Shown here one piece after another: positions 30,392 to 40,329 of a stretch of DNA of 64,000 nt. This DNA comes from Sphingomonas glacialis (lineage in GTDB: Bacteria; Pseudomonadota; Alphaproteobacteria; Sphingomonadales; Sphingomonadaceae): positions 1 to 64,000 of the forward strand of contig NZ_RCZC01000001.1 of the NCBI RefSeq assembly GCF_006439055.1, in the 5' to 3' direction. The notes below the pieces were generated by a model. It searched no databases, had not been told where the DNA came from, and worked only from the letters and a program-made list of their open reading frames with translations. Within the stretch, counting starts at the first letter, position 1. Every line of letters begins with the position of its first letter. Made by a program: the position numbers and the translations under genes.

Positions 30392-31360
30392 ATGACCGCT
30401 ACCGCTTCCAAGACGCTCGACCGTGTTCTCGTGCTCGAAATGGTCCGCGTGACCGAGGCGGCGGCGATCGCCGCTTCGACGCTCACCGGGCGCGGCGACG
30501 AGAAGGCGGCGGATGCGGCGGCGGTCGATGCGATGCGCACCGCGCTCAACTCGCTCTACATGGACGGCACCGTCGTCATCGGCGAGGGCGAGCGCGACGA
30601 GGCGCCGATGCTGTTCATCGGCGAAAAGGTGGGCTCGGCGATCGGCAAGGGCCCGAAGATCGACATCGCGCTCGATCCGCTCGAAGGCACGACGATCTGC
30701 GCCACCGCCGGCCCGAACGCGCTCGCGGTGCTCGCAATCGCCGAAGAAGGCGGGCTGCTCAACGCGCCGGACGTGTACATGGACAAGATCGCGGTCGGTC
30801 CGGGATATCCCGAGGGGATCATCGATCTCGACAAGTCGCCGACCGAGAACGTCACAGCGCTCGCCGCTGCCAAGGGCGTCAAGCCGTCGGACATCATCGC
30901 CTGCGTGCTCGACCGCCCGCGTCATGCCAAGATCATCGCCGAGCTGCGCGCGATCGGCTGCGGGATCATGCTGATCGGCGACGGCGACGTCGCTGGCGTG
31001 ATCGCGACGACCAACCCCGACACGACGATCGACATCTATATGGGCTCGGGCGGCGCGCCTGAGGGCGTGCTCGCGTGCGCGGCTCTCCGCTGCGTCGGTG
31101 GCCAGTTCAAGGGCCGCCTGCTGTTCCGCAACGACGACGAGCGCGCGCGTGCGGCAAAGTGGGGCGTGACCGATCTCGACAAGCAGTACGATCTGACCGA
31201 GCTGGCGCGCGGCGACTGCATCTTCGCGGCAACCGGCGTGACCGACGGCTCGCTGCTCGCCGGCGTCAAGCGCAAGGGCACGATCATGACGACCGAGAGC
31301 GTCGTGATGCGTGCGAGCTCGGGCACGGTGCGCTGGGTCAAGGGCGAACACCGGATCTGA
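30392..31360 (+). CDS. glpX: class II fructose-1,6-bisphosphatase
   Basis: Hydrolyses fructose 1,6-bisphosphate in gluconeogenesis, in the cytoplasm. 322 residues with the GlpX metal and substrate motifs VVIGEGERDEAPML (about 52-65), DIALDPLEGTTICA, KLP-loop equivalent TVVIGEGE, VIATTNPDTTIDIYMGSGGAPEGVLAC and GDCIFAATGVTDGSLL. AGAGG lies upstream. It appears monocistronic between a family B and a family A repeat. Confidence 0.96.
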   Translation: MTATASKTLDRVLVLEMVRVTEAAAIAASTLTGRGDEKAADAAAVDAMRTALNSLYMDGTVVIGEGERDEAPMLFIGEKVGSAIGKGPKIDIALDPLEGTTICATAGPNALAVLAIAEEGGLLNAPDVYMDKIAVGPGYPEGIIDLDKSPTENVTALAAAKGVKPSDIIACVLDRPRHAKIIAELRAIGCGIMLIGDGDVAGVIATTNPDTTIDIYMGSGGAPEGVLACAALRCVGGQFKGRLLFRNDDERARAAKWGVTDLDKQYDLTELARGDCIFAATGVTDGSLLAGVKRKGTIMTTESVVMRASSGTVRWVKGEHRI

Positions 31361-31369
31361 GGCGATCGA

Positions 31370-31471
31370 AGCCCCTCCCCTTTAGGGGAGGGGTTTGGGT
31401 GGGGAAGTGCCGGGCGCTGGTCTCTGCGAGGCACGCCCCACCCCCAACCCCTCCCCTGAAGGGGAAGGGCT
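31370..31471. repeat. dyad repeat, family A copy 2
   Basis: Nearly the same arms and core as 22356-22459, including GGGGAAGT and TCTGCGAGGC. It begins nine bases after the glpX stop and may terminate its transcription. Confidence 0.85.
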
Positions 31472-31481
31472 TATAGACAAT

Positions 31482-31576
31482 CGTCACCCCGGGCTTGTCC
31501 CGGGGTCCACCGTGCAGCACACTTGCGGTGTGAACGTTCGCGGCACGGTGGACCCCGGCACGAGGCCGGGGTGACG
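31482..31576. repeat. dyad repeat, family C copy 2
   Basis: Edges CGTCACCCCGGGCTTGTCCC and CACGAGGCCGGGGTGACG with a small inner hairpin (CACAC/GTGTG). It sits directly beside the family A copy, so two unrelated dyad elements are stacked in one 230-bp gap. Confidence 0.85.
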
Positions 31577-31590
31577 TTTAGGGGTTCGGT

Positions 31591-33453
31591 ATGCGGAAAG
31601 TTGTGGCGGCGCTGGCTGCAGGTGTAGCGCTGGCCGGCCCGATCGCCGCGCGACCGCAAGCGGCGCCCGTAGCGGCCCCTGCCCCCGCGCTCTCCCCCTA
31701 CACCTACGAAGAAGTGATGATCCCGATGCGCGACGGCGCTCGGTTGCAGACGGTCATCCTGCGCCCGCGGAACCAGACCGGGCCGCTGCCGATCCTCTTC
31801 TCGCGCACGCCCTACGGCGTCCCCGATTCCGCCCCGAAAAAGACTCCCGGCAACCAGGTCGCGCTCGACCGCGACGGCTATATCTATGTTGATCAATCGA
31901 TGCGCGGGCGCTTCAAGTCCGATGGCGTCTTCACGCTGTCGACCGCGGTGCATCCCGGCGACCCCAAGCTGGTCGACGAATCGACCGACGCCTATGACAG
32001 CATCGACTGGCTGGTGAAGAATGTTGCGCAGAACAATGGCAAGGTCGGGATGTGGGGCGTCTCCTACCCCGGCTTCGCCGCCGCGATCGCGCTGATCGGC
32101 CCGCACCCCGCGCTGAAGGCGGTGAGCCCGCAGGCGGCGTGGGTCGATTACTGGCAGTCGGACGATCTCCACCGCAACGGCGCGCTCCGTCTCTCCTATG
32201 CGACCGATTGGCTGGCGATGCTCCAGCTCGACAAGACGCAGGACACGACCTTTCAGTACGATCGCTACGATACCTACGACTGGTTCCTCGCCAAGGGCCC
32301 GGTCGAGCAGATCGACAAGACCGAATTCAAGGGCAAGGTGCCGATGTTCACCGCCTTGCTCGACCATCCCAATCACGACGCCTTCTACACCGACCAGCGC
32401 TGGAGCGATCGGCTCGGCAAGACGACCGTGCCGACGCTCAACGTCGCGGGCTATTGGGATCAGGAAGACCCTTCGGGCTCGTGGCAGATCTATCTCAAGC
32501 AGGCGCAGAACGATCCCGACCATCTCGCCACGATGGTCGCGGGCCCCTGGGCGCATGGCTGGTGGCAGCGCCCGACCGATGCGCTCGGGCCGATCCCCTA
32601 TGGCGTGCCGAGCGGGTCGCAGTTCCAGGAACAGATCCAGGCGCCGTTCTTCGCCTATTGGCTCCATGGCACGGGCGCGAAACCGACGACCGGCGTGAAG
32701 AGCTTCCAGAGCGGCAGCTGGACGTGGAAGAGCTACACGGCGTGGCCGGCGGCGGACGCCAAGCCGACCGACCTGTATCTCCATGCCGACGGCTCGCTGT
32801 CCTTCACCGCCCCCGCCGCGGGCGAGGTGTGCCGCGACTATGTCTCGGACCCGGCCAACCCCGTGCCGTTCCGCGCGCGGCCGATGTCGGGGACGTATCT
32901 CTCGCCCGACTGGTCGTGGTGGGAAGCGGCCGATCAGCGCTTCCTCGGCGGGCGGCCCGACGTGCTGAGCTATACCAGCGCGCCACTGGAAAAGGATCTG
33001 ACCGTAACCGGGCATGTGCTGGCGCAGCTCGCCGCGTCGACCAGCGGGACCGACAGCGATTTCGTCGTCAAGCTGGTCGACGTCTATCCCGACACCCAGG
33101 TGCAGAACGCCGAATCGCCCAAGCCGGGCGATTATGCGAAATCGCTCAACGGCTACCAGCTCCCGATCGCGATGGACGTCCGCCGCGGGCGCTTCCTGGC
33201 GAGCGACACCGCGCCGCAGCCGCTGGTGCCGGGCAAGGTGACACGCTGGGAGGTCCCCTTGCGCGAGCACGACCATGTCTTCCTGAAAGGCCACCGGCTG
33301 ATGGTGCAGGTCCAGTCGAGCTGGTTCCCGGTGATCGACCGCAACCCGCAGCGCTTCGTACCCAATATCGCGCGCGCGAAGCCGGCGGATTTCGTCAAGG
33401 CGACGCAGAAGGTGTGTGCCGGCTCGAAGATCGTATTGCCGGTGATGCCATGA
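31591..33453 (+). CDS. secreted CocE/NonD-family hydrolase (X-Pro dipeptidyl peptidase-like)
   Basis: 620 residues. A signal peptide (MRKVVAALAAGVALAGPIAA) suggests a periplasmic location. The alpha/beta-hydrolase domain has the nucleophile Ser in GMWGVSYPGFAAA, an aromatic DQSMRGRFKSDG oxyanion-side region and a HGWWQRPTDALG segment where the catalytic His lies. The C-terminal jelly-roll domain (LSYTSAPLEKDLTVTGHVLAQLAAS to the end) is typical of cocaine esterase, acyl-amidases and S15 peptidases. The substrate could be an N-acyl peptide, a beta-lactam ester or another acyl compound. It is monocistronic; ten bases separate it from the upstream repeat. Confidence 0.9.
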   Translation: MRKVVAALAAGVALAGPIAARPQAAPVAAPAPALSPYTYEEVMIPMRDGARLQTVILRPRNQTGPLPILFSRTPYGVPDSAPKKTPGNQVALDRDGYIYVDQSMRGRFKSDGVFTLSTAVHPGDPKLVDESTDAYDSIDWLVKNVAQNNGKVGMWGVSYPGFAAAIALIGPHPALKAVSPQAAWVDYWQSDDLHRNGALRLSYATDWLAMLQLDKTQDTTFQYDRYDTYDWFLAKGPVEQIDKTEFKGKVPMFTALLDHPNHDAFYTDQRWSDRLGKTTVPTLNVAGYWDQEDPSGSWQIYLKQAQNDPDHLATMVAGPWAHGWWQRPTDALGPIPYGVPSGSQFQEQIQAPFFAYWLHGTGAKPTTGVKSFQSGSWTWKSYTAWPAADAKPTDLYLHADGSLSFTAPAAGEVCRDYVSDPANPVPFRARPMSGTYLSPDWSWWEAADQRFLGGRPDVLSYTSAPLEKDLTVTGHVLAQLAASTSGTDSDFVVKLVDVYPDTQVQNAESPKPGDYAKSLNGYQLPIAMDVRRGRFLASDTAPQPLVPGKVTRWEVPLREHDHVFLKGHRLMVQVQSSWFPVIDRNPQRFVPNIARAKPADFVKATQKVCAGSKIVLPVMP

Positions 33454-33600
33454 AATCCTCCCCCGGGAACCGGGGGAGGTGGCAGCCGAAGGCTGACGGA
33501 GGGGGCCGACACGGGCGGTGTCCTTGCGGAGAGGTCGTCCCCCTCCACCCTTCGCTGAAGGCTCAGGGTCCCCCTCCCCCGCTGCGCGGGGAAGGATTTT
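33453..33600. repeat. dyad repeat, family E copy 1
   Basis: Edges AAATCCTCCCCCGGGAAC and GGGGAAGGATTT are complementary, with inner repeats CCGAAGGCTGACGGAGGG / CCCTCCACCCTTCGCTGAAG. A second copy lies at 40129-40285. It overlaps the last base of the hydrolase stop and reaches the permease stop. Confidence 0.85.
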
Positions 33601-33603
33601 TGC

Positions 33604-34392
33604 TTAGTTCTTCATGCGCCAGCCGGTCTTGAAGATCCACGAGATCACCCCGAGGCACGCCACCAGGAACAGCGCCGTTACCCCGAGGCTCAACCCCACC
33701 GACACGTCGCCCTTGTCGAAGAACGCCCAGCGGAAGCCGCTCACCAGATAGACCACCGGGTTGAACAGGCTGACCGTCCGCCACGGCTGCGGCAGCATGT
33801 CGATCGAATAGAAAGCGCCGCCGAGGAAGGTCAGCGGCGTGATCAGCAGCGCGGGGATGAAGTTCAATTGCTCGAACCCCTTGGCCCAGACGCCGATGAT
33901 GAAGCCGAACAGGCTGAACGCCACGCTTGTCAGCACGAGGAAGGCGAGCATCGCGAACGGATGGACGATGCTGAGCGGCACGAACAGCGACGCGGTGGCG
34001 AGGATGATGAGGCCGAGCACGATCGACTTGGTCGCAGCCGCGCCGACATAACCGACCACCATTTCCATCGCCGAGACGGGCGCCGAGAGCAGTTCGAACA
34101 CGGTGCCGGTGAATTTGGGGAAATAGATGCCGATCGACGCATTCGAGATGCTCTGCGTCAGCAGCGACAGCATGATGAGGCCCGGCACGATGAAGCTGCC
34201 GTAGCCGACCCCGCCGACGGTGCTGATCTTCGACCCGATCGCCCCGCCGAACACGACGAAATAGAGCGAGGTGGTGATGACGGGGGTGACGAGGCTCTGC
34301 CACAGCGTGCGCAGCGCGCGCGCCATCTCGAAGCGGTAGATCGCCCAGATGCCGTGATAGTTGACCGCGGGGGCTTTCGTGGCGCTGCTCAT
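33604..34392 (-). CDS. ABC-2 type transporter permease
   Basis: 262 residues with six membrane helices and the ABC-2 signature in the C-terminal half ([37 protein letters not shown]). It starts inside the stop of the ATPase gene (ATGA), so both halves of an exporter are made together. Such permeases export lipids, drugs or cell-surface polysaccharides; YadH-like members are closest by pattern. Substrate unknown. Confidence 0.92.
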   Translation of the reverse strand: MSSATKAPAVNYHGIWAIYRFEMARALRTLWQSLVTPVITTSLYFVVFGGAIGSKISTVGGVGYGSFIVPGLIMLSLLTQSISNASIGIYFPKFTGTVFELLSAPVSAMEMVVGYVGAAATKSIVLGLIILATASLFVPLSIVHPFAMLAFLVLTSVAFSLFGFIIGVWAKGFEQLNFIPALLITPLTFLGGAFYSIDMLPQPWRTVSLFNPVVYLVSGFRWAFFDKGDVSVGLSLGVTALFLVACLGVISWIFKTGWRMKN

Positions 34393-35312
34393 GCCGCGTC
34401 CTTCTGTTCGACCAGGTCGACGAAAATGTCCTCGAGCGAGCTCTTGTGCGTCTCGAGGTCCTTGTAGCCGATGCCCTGCGCGCCGAGCGCGGCGAGGAGA
34501 TCGGGGATGCGCTCGTCCTCAGCGTCGAAGGCATAGATCAACCGCCCGTCCTCGGCGATCTTGAGCGGCCACGCGGCAAGCGCCGCGGGAACCGCCGACA
34601 ACGGCTCGGACAGCGTGATCCGCAACTCGCGCTTGCCGAGCTTGCGCATCAAGGCGGCCTTCTGCTCGACCAGGATGATCCGGCCCTTGTCGATCACACC
34701 GACGCGGTCGGCCATTTCCTCGGCCTCCTCGATGTAATGCGTCGTCAGGATGATCGTCGTGCCGCCAGCGCGCAGCTTGTGGACGAGCCGCCACATATCG
34801 CGGCGCAAAGCCACGTCGACACCCGCAGTCGGTTCGTCGAGGAAGAGGATCTCGGGTTCGTGGCTCAGCGCCTTGGCGATCAGCACGCGGCGCTTCATCC
34901 CGCCCGACAGCTCGCGGATCTTGGCGTCGCGCTTGTCCCATAGCGACAGGTCGCGCAGCACCTGCTCGATATGCGCATCGTCGGGGGCCTTGCCGAACAG
35001 GCGGCGGCTGAACTTGACCGTGGCGAGCACCGTCTCGAACATGTCGACCGACAGTTCCTGCGGCACGAGGCCGATCGCGCGGCGCGCACTGCGGAAATCC
35101 TTCTGCGCGTCATGCCCGAGCACAGTTACGGTCCCCGTACTTGGCGTCACGATGCCGCAGATGATCGAGATCAGCGTCGTCTTGCCCGCGCCGTTGGGCC
35201 CGAGCAACGCGAAGATCTCGCCCCGCGCAATGTCGAGATCGACCGGTTCGAGCGCGCGATGTCCCGAGGCGTATGTCTTCGACACGCCCGCGACCGATAG
35301 AATGGTGTCCAT
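34389..35312 (-). CDS. ABC transporter ATP-binding protein (partner of the ABC-2 permease)
   Basis: 307 residues with Walker [10 protein letters not shown] (about 39-47), Q loop VPQELSV, signature [13 protein letters not shown], Walker [13 protein letters not shown] and H-loop [12 protein letters not shown]. The C-terminal 85 residues form the extra domain found in YadG/drug-exporter ATPases. The start at 35312 excludes 22 upstream residues that lack homology. It is ATGA-coupled to the permease gene. A family D repeat separates it from the DsbA-like gene. Confidence 0.93.
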   Translation of the reverse strand: MDTILSVAGVSKTYASGHRALEPVDLDIARGEIFALLGPNGAGKTTLISIICGIVTPSTGTVTVLGHDAQKDFRSARRAIGLVPQELSVDMFETVLATVKFSRRLFGKAPDDAHIEQVLRDLSLWDKRDAKIRELSGGMKRRVLIAKALSHEPEILFLDEPTAGVDVALRRDMWRLVHKLRAGGTTIILTTHYIEEAEEMADRVGVIDKGRIILVEQKAALMRKLGKRELRITLSEPLSAVPAALAAWPLKIAEDGRLIYAFDAEDERIPDLLAALGAQGIGYKDLETHKSSLEDIFVDLVEQKDAA

Positions 35313-35378
35313 GCTGCCCCCGTTTCTGCTGGCGCAGATAGGGCGGCGGCGGAGAGATAACAACCGCTCGGTACACAA

Positions 35379-35466
35379 CGTCGCCCCGGCGTAGGCCGGG
35401 GCCGCTGCATTTTGTGCGAACTGGCTGCCACCACCGCAGCGGCCCCGGCCTTCGCCGGGGCGACGG
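35379..35466. repeat. dyad repeat, family D copy 2
   Basis: Arms CGTCGCCCCGGCGTAGGCC and GGCCTTCGCCGGGGCGACG; inner stem GGCCGCTGC/GCAGCGGCC. It ends exactly against the stop codon of the DsbA-like gene. Confidence 0.85.
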
Positions 35467-36192
35467 TTACTTTTTCGCGCGCACTTCGGCGATCGCCTTT
35501 TGCAACTCCTCGAGCGGGAGCGCCGACGACACGATCTTGTTGCCGATCACCCAGCTCGGCGTGCCCGTCATGCCGAGCGCACGCGCGATCGTCTCGTTCG
35601 AGGTGATCTCCTGCTCGGCACGCGGCGCATAGGCCGCGGCGCGCGCAGCATCGACACCGGCGGTCTTGGCCGCCGCCGCGATGCTCTGCGCGGTCACCGG
35701 GCCGCCGGCATAGAGCGCATCGTGGAACGCCTGGAACTTGCCCTGCTCGGCCGCCGCCAGACTCATCCGCGCGGCATCGACGCTGCTCTGCGCGAGGATC
35801 GGGAAGTCGCGATAGACGATGCGGATCTTCGGGTCGCTCTTCAGCAACGCCGCGATCGTCGGCAGGCTCGCGCGGCAATAGCCGCAATTGTAATCGAAAT
35901 ATTCGACCAGCGTGACGTCGGGGTTGGCGCTCCCCGCCCAGGCGCTGCCGACGGGCGTGTAGATCGCGCTGCGGTTCGCAGCGATCGTCTCGGCATGGCC
36001 GCGGTCGCGCAGCGCGTCCATCGCCGCAGGCAGAATCTCGGGATGCGCCATCAGATAATCATGCACCACGCCCTCGACGCGTGTGCGTTCACCCCCGCTC
36101 GCCGGGATCAGCCGCTCGAGGCTGGCAAAACCCGCCGCGCCGATCAACCCCGAGACCAGCGCGAGGGTTATGGAAGTCCAGGCCGGGCGCAT
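35467..36192 (-). CDS. DsbA-family thiol oxidoreductase
   Basis: 241 residues. An N-terminal hydrophobic segment (about 8-24) exports or anchors it, followed by a thioredoxin fold with active-site Cys103-Gly-Tyr-Cys106 in [11 protein letters not shown] and cis-Pro loop [10 protein letters not shown]. The pre-fold helical segment ([20 protein letters not shown]) is the DsbA-like/ScsC type seen in alphaproteobacteria. It would oxidise or isomerise disulfides in the periplasm. The start shares one base with the stop of the M48 protease gene (TGATG), so the pair is coupled; the protease may have disulfide-bonded clients or be one itself. Confidence 0.92.
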   Translation of the reverse strand: MRPAWTSITLALVSGLIGAAGFASLERLIPASGGERTRVEGVVHDYLMAHPEILPAAMDALRDRGHAETIAANRSAIYTPVGSAWAGSANPDVTLVEYFDYNCGYCRASLPTIAALLKSDPKIRIVYRDFPILAQSSVDAARMSLAAAEQGKFQAFHDALYAGGPVTAQSIAAAAKTAGVDAARAAAYAPRAEQEITSNETIARALGMTGTPSWVIGNKIVSSALPLEELQKAIAEVRAKK

Positions 36193-37547
36193 CAGCGTTT
36201 CTTCTTATATTTCTTGGGATTGTCGTCGATCTCGTTCTGCGAGGCGAGCGCGATGTCCTGCGCACGGATCCAGTCGACGCCGTTGGGCGGCAGCCCCTGC
36301 ATCGCACCCCGCGCGCTGTACGCCGCGAGCCGGACGTTGCCCGTCAGGCTCGCTTGCTCCGCGCTGGCGAGCAAGGCGCGCGGCTGGTCGCCCATCGCCT
36401 CGTAAACGGTGCCCAATTGATACCAGGCGAAGGGATTTTCATCGTCGCGCGCCACCGCCTGGCGGAGCACCTTGACCGCCTCGGGGTAGTTCGCCTTGTC
36501 CTCGGTCGCGATCAGCGCGTGGCCGAAGGTCGTCGCGATCAGCGGCGCGTTGCGCGACAGGTCGGTCGCCTCGCGCAAGGGGGGAAGCGCCTGGAGCGGC
36601 TTGCCCGCCTCGAGCAGGATCTGGCCCTGGATCTCGAGGAAATACGGATCGTGCGGCGCGGCCTTGATCAGCGCGGCGGCCTCGGCATCGGCTTTCTCGG
36701 GGTAAGCCGATTTGTGCCAGGCATAAGCGCGCGCATAATGCGCGTAGAGGCTCTGGTCGGAGTCGGGATAGGTGTTGAGCGTGGTCTTGGGGTCGGCGAC
36801 ATAGCCGAGCAGCTTGGCCTTCACGCGCTTGAACTGTTCCTCGAGCCCCTGGTCAGGCGTCTTCCCGTATGCCGGCGATGCGATGACGTCGGCGGTCAGG
36901 CTGGCGATGCGCTCGCCCGAGAGCGGGTGGCTCTGCGCGAACGGGTCGATGTTCTTCAGGCCGTAGGCATATTCTTCGTTCTGCAGTTTCTTGAAGAAGG
37001 TCAGCATGCCCTTGCCGGTGACGCCGGCCTCGCGCAGGAATTTGGCGCCGGTGGCGTCGGCGGTCGATTCCTGGACGCGGCTGAAAGCGAGGAACTTGCC
37101 CTGCGCCGCGGTCGTGCCGGCCGAAAGGATCCCCGCCCCCGCCTCGGGTGCCCCCGCCGCGATCGCCGCGACGCCGAGCACCATGCTGAGGATCGAGATG
37201 CCGAGCGCGGGCTTGATCCCGGCATCCATCAGCACGACGTGCCCGTCGGCGACGTGGCCGAGCTCGTGCGCGATCACGCCCTGCACCTGATTGGCATTGT
37301 CGGCGGCCTGGATCAGCCCCGAATGGACATAGATCGTCTGCCCGCCGGCGGTGAAGGCGTTGATCGAATCGTCGTTGATCAGGACGACCTTGACGTTATT
37401 GGGCGAGAGGCCGGCCGCCAGGATCAGCGGGCGCGACATCTCGTTGAACATCGCCTCGGTCTCGGCATCGCGCAGGATCGACTGCGCCGCCGCCGGTTGC
37501 GCCCAGACAAGGAGGGAGGCCGCGCAGACCGCGAAGAACCGCTTCAT
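36192..37547 (-). CDS. periplasmic M48 metalloprotease with TPR tail (BepA-like)
   Basis: 451 residues. A signal peptide (1-21) precedes an M48 domain with the zinc motif His94-Glu-Leu-Gly-His98 in VIAHELGHVADGH and the third ligand Glu in QESTADATGAKFL. The C-terminal half holds tetratricopeptide-like repeats (YAHYARAYAWHKSAYPEKADAEAAAL and LPPLREATDL). This is the BepA/YfgC plan: an envelope quality-control protease and chaperone acting on outer-membrane assembly factors. It is followed directly by the DsbA-like gene, which supports an envelope-folding operon. Confidence 0.93.
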   Translation of the reverse strand: MKRFFAVCAASLLVWAQPAAAQSILRDAETEAMFNEMSRPLILAAGLSPNNVKVVLINDDSINAFTAGGQTIYVHSGLIQAADNANQVQGVIAHELGHVADGHVVLMDAGIKPALGISILSMVLGVAAIAAGAPEAGAGILSAGTTAAQGKFLAFSRVQESTADATGAKFLREAGVTGKGMLTFFKKLQNEEYAYGLKNIDPFAQSHPLSGERIASLTADVIASPAYGKTPDQGLEEQFKRVKAKLLGYVADPKTTLNTYPDSDQSLYAHYARAYAWHKSAYPEKADAEAAALIKAAPHDPYFLEIQGQILLEAGKPLQALPPLREATDLSRNAPLIATTFGHALIATEDKANYPEAVKVLRQAVARDDENPFAWYQLGTVYEAMGDQPRALLASAEQASLTGNVRLAAYSARGAMQGLPPNGVDWIRAQDIALASQNEIDDNPKKYKKKR

Positions 37548-37595
37548 ACAGCCCGTATCGCCGAGATCGGTGATCGGGGCAACGGGATTGCGGCG

Positions 37596-38411
37596 CTACG
37601 CCATGCCGAACGGGACGACGTGATTGCCCGCATCGTGGCCGATCTCGGCGCGCCCGAGATAGCGCACCCCCATCTCGCCGCACCAGCGCGCGATCATCGT
37701 CTCGAGGCTTTCGCCCCACGGCGGCGTATTGGGCTGGACGTCGGTGACATGGCCGAGCCGGACGCCGGCGATCCCCTTCAGCTGCGTCGCCTGCGCCATG
37801 GTGAAGAGCATCCGGTCGATGCGGTAGAGCGGTTCGGACACTTCCTCGATCAGCAGCACGTGATCGGTGAGATCGGGCAGCCACGGCGTGCCGATCAGCG
37901 CGGTCAGGATGGCGAGGTTGAACGCGGCGGCGGGGTGGCCGTCGAGCCCGGGTTCAAGCACCGCGCGGTCCTTGTTGGCGAGCCAACGAAGCCCGCGCGC
38001 GAAGGCGAAGCCGCCATCGCTGCGCTGCGCGTCGGATACCATCGGGCCGTGCACCGGCCGCCCGATCTTGGCGGCATAGAGCGCGCCGAGCAGGAACCCC
38101 ATGTCCGAGAAGCCGAGATAGGTCTTCCGCCGCGCGGCCTCACCGAGCTGCGGCATGACGGTGTGGAGGATGCGGTTCGAGCCATAGCCGCCGCGCGCGA
38201 ACCAGATCGCATCGAAGGCGGGGTCGTTGGCGAATTCGAGGAACGCGGCCGCACGCGCCGCGTCGGGGCCGGCGAAGTGGCCGTCGGAGAGAAAGCATTG
38301 CGGGTGGAAGACGAGATCGACCGCCGGCATCGCCACCGCGGCCAGCCCGAGCGCACGCGCCGCCAGCGCTTCGTCGATCCCCTTGGCGGGTGCCACGATC
38401 CCAATTCGCAT
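37596..38411 (-). CDS. ldcA: LD-carboxypeptidase (S66 family)
   Basis: 271 residues. Removes the terminal D-Ala from murein tetrapeptides in the cytoplasm during peptidoglycan recycling. The S66 triad is visible: Ser102 in LGFSDMGF, Glu189 in LLIEEVSEPLYRIDR and His259 in IGHDAGNHVVPFG; RGGYGSNRIL precedes them. The start at 38411 is the conserved MRIGIVAP. It diverges from the Mur ligase gene with only 46 bases between starts, which fits joint regulation of tetrapeptide trimming and tripeptide re-use. Confidence 0.93.
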   Translation of the reverse strand: MRIGIVAPAKGIDEALAARALGLAAVAMPAVDLVFHPQCFLSDGHFAGPDAARAAAFLEFANDPAFDAIWFARGGYGSNRILHTVMPQLGEAARRKTYLGFSDMGFLLGALYAAKIGRPVHGPMVSDAQRSDGGFAFARGLRWLANKDRAVLEPGLDGHPAAAFNLAILTALIGTPWLPDLTDHVLLIEEVSEPLYRIDRMLFTMAQATQLKGIAGVRLGHVTDVQPNTPPWGESLETMIARWCGEMGVRYLGRAEIGHDAGNHVVPFGMA

Positions 38412-38457
38412 GCTCAGCTCCGTTGCACTCGGTCGCCGCCCGCGATAGCCCGCTGCG

Positions 38458-39852
38458 ATGAGCAACGGCAAACCCTACTTTTTCGTCGGCATAGGTGGCA
38501 GCGGCATGATGCCGCTCGCGATGATCCTCGCGGGGCGCGGGGCGACCGTCGCGGGATCGGACCGCACGCTTGATCGCGGCGCGCTCCCCGCCAAGTTCGC
38601 CGACCTCGCCGCCAAGGGCGTGACGCTGTGTCCGCAAGACGGGTCGGGCGTGACGTCGGCCGAGCAGATCGTCGTCGCCTCGGCGGCGGTCGAGGCAACC
38701 GTCGCGGACATCGTCGCGGCGGAGCGCGTCGGCGCGCAGCGGCTGAGCCGGCCCGAACTGCTGGCCTCGCTGTTCAATGCGAGCGTGCTGCCGATCGGCG
38801 TTGCGGGGACGAGCGGCAAATCGACCGTGACGGGGATGATCGGCTGGATCCTCTACGCCTGTGGCCGAGACCCGACCGTGATGAACGGCGCGGTGATGAA
38901 GAATTTCGTCGCGCCCGACGCGCCGTTCGCCAGCGCACTGGTGGGCGCGGGCGAAGCGTTCGTCAGCGAAGTCGATGAGAGCGACGGCTCGATCGCGCTC
39001 TATGCGCCGCGGATCGCGGTGCTCAACAATGTCAGCCTCGACCATAAATCCCTCGAGGAACTGCGGGAGCTGTTCAGCGATTTCGCAGCCAAGGCGCAGA
39101 CGACGGTGCTCAACATCGGCGACGCCGAGACCGCCGCGCTGGCTTCGACGCTCGATCGGGCGAAGCTCGTGACGTTCGCCGTCGATGCGGACGCAGACCT
39201 GAGCGCGCGCAATCTCGCGCCCGCGCCGTTCGCGATCGGGTTCGACCTGGTCGCAGATGGCGAAACCCACGCGGTCCGGCTCGCCGTGCCGGGTCGGCAC
39301 AACGTCTCCAACGCACTCGCTGCGCTCGGTGCGGCACGCGCGGCAGGCGTGCCGCTTCCTGAGGCGATCGCCGCGATCGCTGGCTTCACCGGCCTCAAAC
39401 GCCGCTTCGAGCTGGTCGGCGAGGCCGCCGGTGTCAGCGTGCTCGACGATTTCGGGCACAATCCCGACAAGATCGCCGCGACGCTCGCCACGCTTCACGC
39501 CTTCCCCGGACGATTGCTGCTGCTGTTCCAGCCGCACGGCTATGGGCCCTTGAAGGTGATGCGGTCGGAGCTGGTCGCAATGTTCAACGCGTCGCTCGGC
39601 GCCGACGACCAGCTCGTCCTGCCCGACCCGGTCTATCAGGGCGGCACCGTCGCGCGCGAGGTGACCAGCGCCGACATCGTCGCCGAGATCGGCCCGCAAG
39701 CCCACCACATCGCCGATCGCGCCGCCGCCGCAGCCTGGATCGTCGAGCAGGCGCGACCCGGCGACCGGATCGTGGTAATGGGGGCGCGAGACGATACGCT
39801 GAGCCAGCTTGCTGCCGACATGTTGCCACAGATCGCCGCTAGACTCAGCTGA
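38458..39852 (+). CDS. Mur ligase-family protein (Mpl/MurC-like)
   Basis: 464 residues with the three Mur domains: an N-terminal Rossmann domain ([14 protein letters not shown]), a central ATPase with P-loop GTSGKST (117-123), EVDESDGS and NNVSLDHKS, and a C-terminal domain with [11 protein letters not shown] and [12 protein letters not shown]. MurC and Mpl normally read GTHGKTT, so this is a diverged branch. Beside an LD-carboxypeptidase, the best guess is UDP-MurNAc:tripeptide ligation in murein recycling; an unrelated amide ligase remains possible. The start at 38458 is close to the divergent gene. Confidence 0.82.
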   Translation: MSNGKPYFFVGIGGSGMMPLAMILAGRGATVAGSDRTLDRGALPAKFADLAAKGVTLCPQDGSGVTSAEQIVVASAAVEATVADIVAAERVGAQRLSRPELLASLFNASVLPIGVAGTSGKSTVTGMIGWILYACGRDPTVMNGAVMKNFVAPDAPFASALVGAGEAFVSEVDESDGSIALYAPRIAVLNNVSLDHKSLEELRELFSDFAAKAQTTVLNIGDAETAALASTLDRAKLVTFAVDADADLSARNLAPAPFAIGFDLVADGETHAVRLAVPGRHNVSNALAALGAARAAGVPLPEAIAAIAGFTGLKRRFELVGEAAGVSVLDDFGHNPDKIAATLATLHAFPGRLLLLFQPHGYGPLKVMRSELVAMFNASLGADDQLVLPDPVYQGGTVAREVTSADIVAEIGPQAHHIADRAAAAAWIVEQARPGDRIVVMGARDDTLSQLAADMLPQIAARLS

Positions 39853-39870
39853 ACTACAAGGAGCCGCCTT

Positions 39871-40125
39871 ATGTTTCGCCGCCTGTTCCTCGATCACCCC
39901 GCCTCGGTCGGCGAGACCTTTGGCGAGCATTTCCTCGTTGCCTCGCGCTTCGGCCTGACGATGATCGGCGGCGGGCTCGCCGGCGTGGTGCATGCGTTCC
40001 TGCCCTTCGCGTTCAAGACCACCGGCAGCCGCACGGTGATGCGGCTCAACGCGCAGATCGTCGCGAAGCGCGCGGCCGCGAGTGCGGATGAATTGCAGCG
40101 GCGCACCGTCGAATATGTGATCTGA
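39871..40125 (+). CDS. small DUF6356-like membrane protein
   Basis: 84 residues with the pattern FRRLFLDHPASVGETFGEHF then one hydrophobic hairpin (LTMIGGGLAGVVHAFLPFAF) and a basic C-terminal helix. I recall this pattern as DUF6356, a family of unknown function common in sphingomonads. AAGGAG lies upstream, and the gene follows the Mur ligase by 18 bases, so they are probably co-transcribed. A family E repeat follows the stop. Confidence 0.75.
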   Translation: MFRRLFLDHPASVGETFGEHFLVASRFGLTMIGGGLAGVVHAFLPFAFKTTGSRTVMRLNAQIVAKRAAASADELQRRTVEYVI

Positions 40126-40128
40126 TCC

Positions 40129-40285
40129 TAAATCCTCCCCCGGAAACCGGGGGAGGGGGACCGCCAGCCTTCTTCAGGCTGGTGGTGGAGGGGGCCCCCA
40201 CAAGCGTAACGCCTGCGGAGACGCCCCCTCCACCCTTCGCTGAATGCTCAGGGTCCCCCTCCCCCGCTTCGCGAGGGAGGATTTA
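40129..40285. repeat. dyad repeat, family E copy 2
   Basis: Edges TAAATCCTCCCCC and GAGGGAGGATTTA; inner stems CCAGCC/GGCTGG and GGAGGGGGC/GCCCCCTCC. It shares CACCCTTCGCTGAA and GCTCAGGGTCCCCCTCCCCC with 33453-33600. Confidence 0.85.
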
Positions 40286-40329
40286 GGAGTGCAGTTCCCG
40301 AACGCCCCCTTCCCCGCTACAGCACCGCG

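Noticed and set aside
36081..38573. 830-codon plus-strand frame
   Set aside because: Antisense to three certain genes and very rich in Arg, His and Asp; a third-position artefact.
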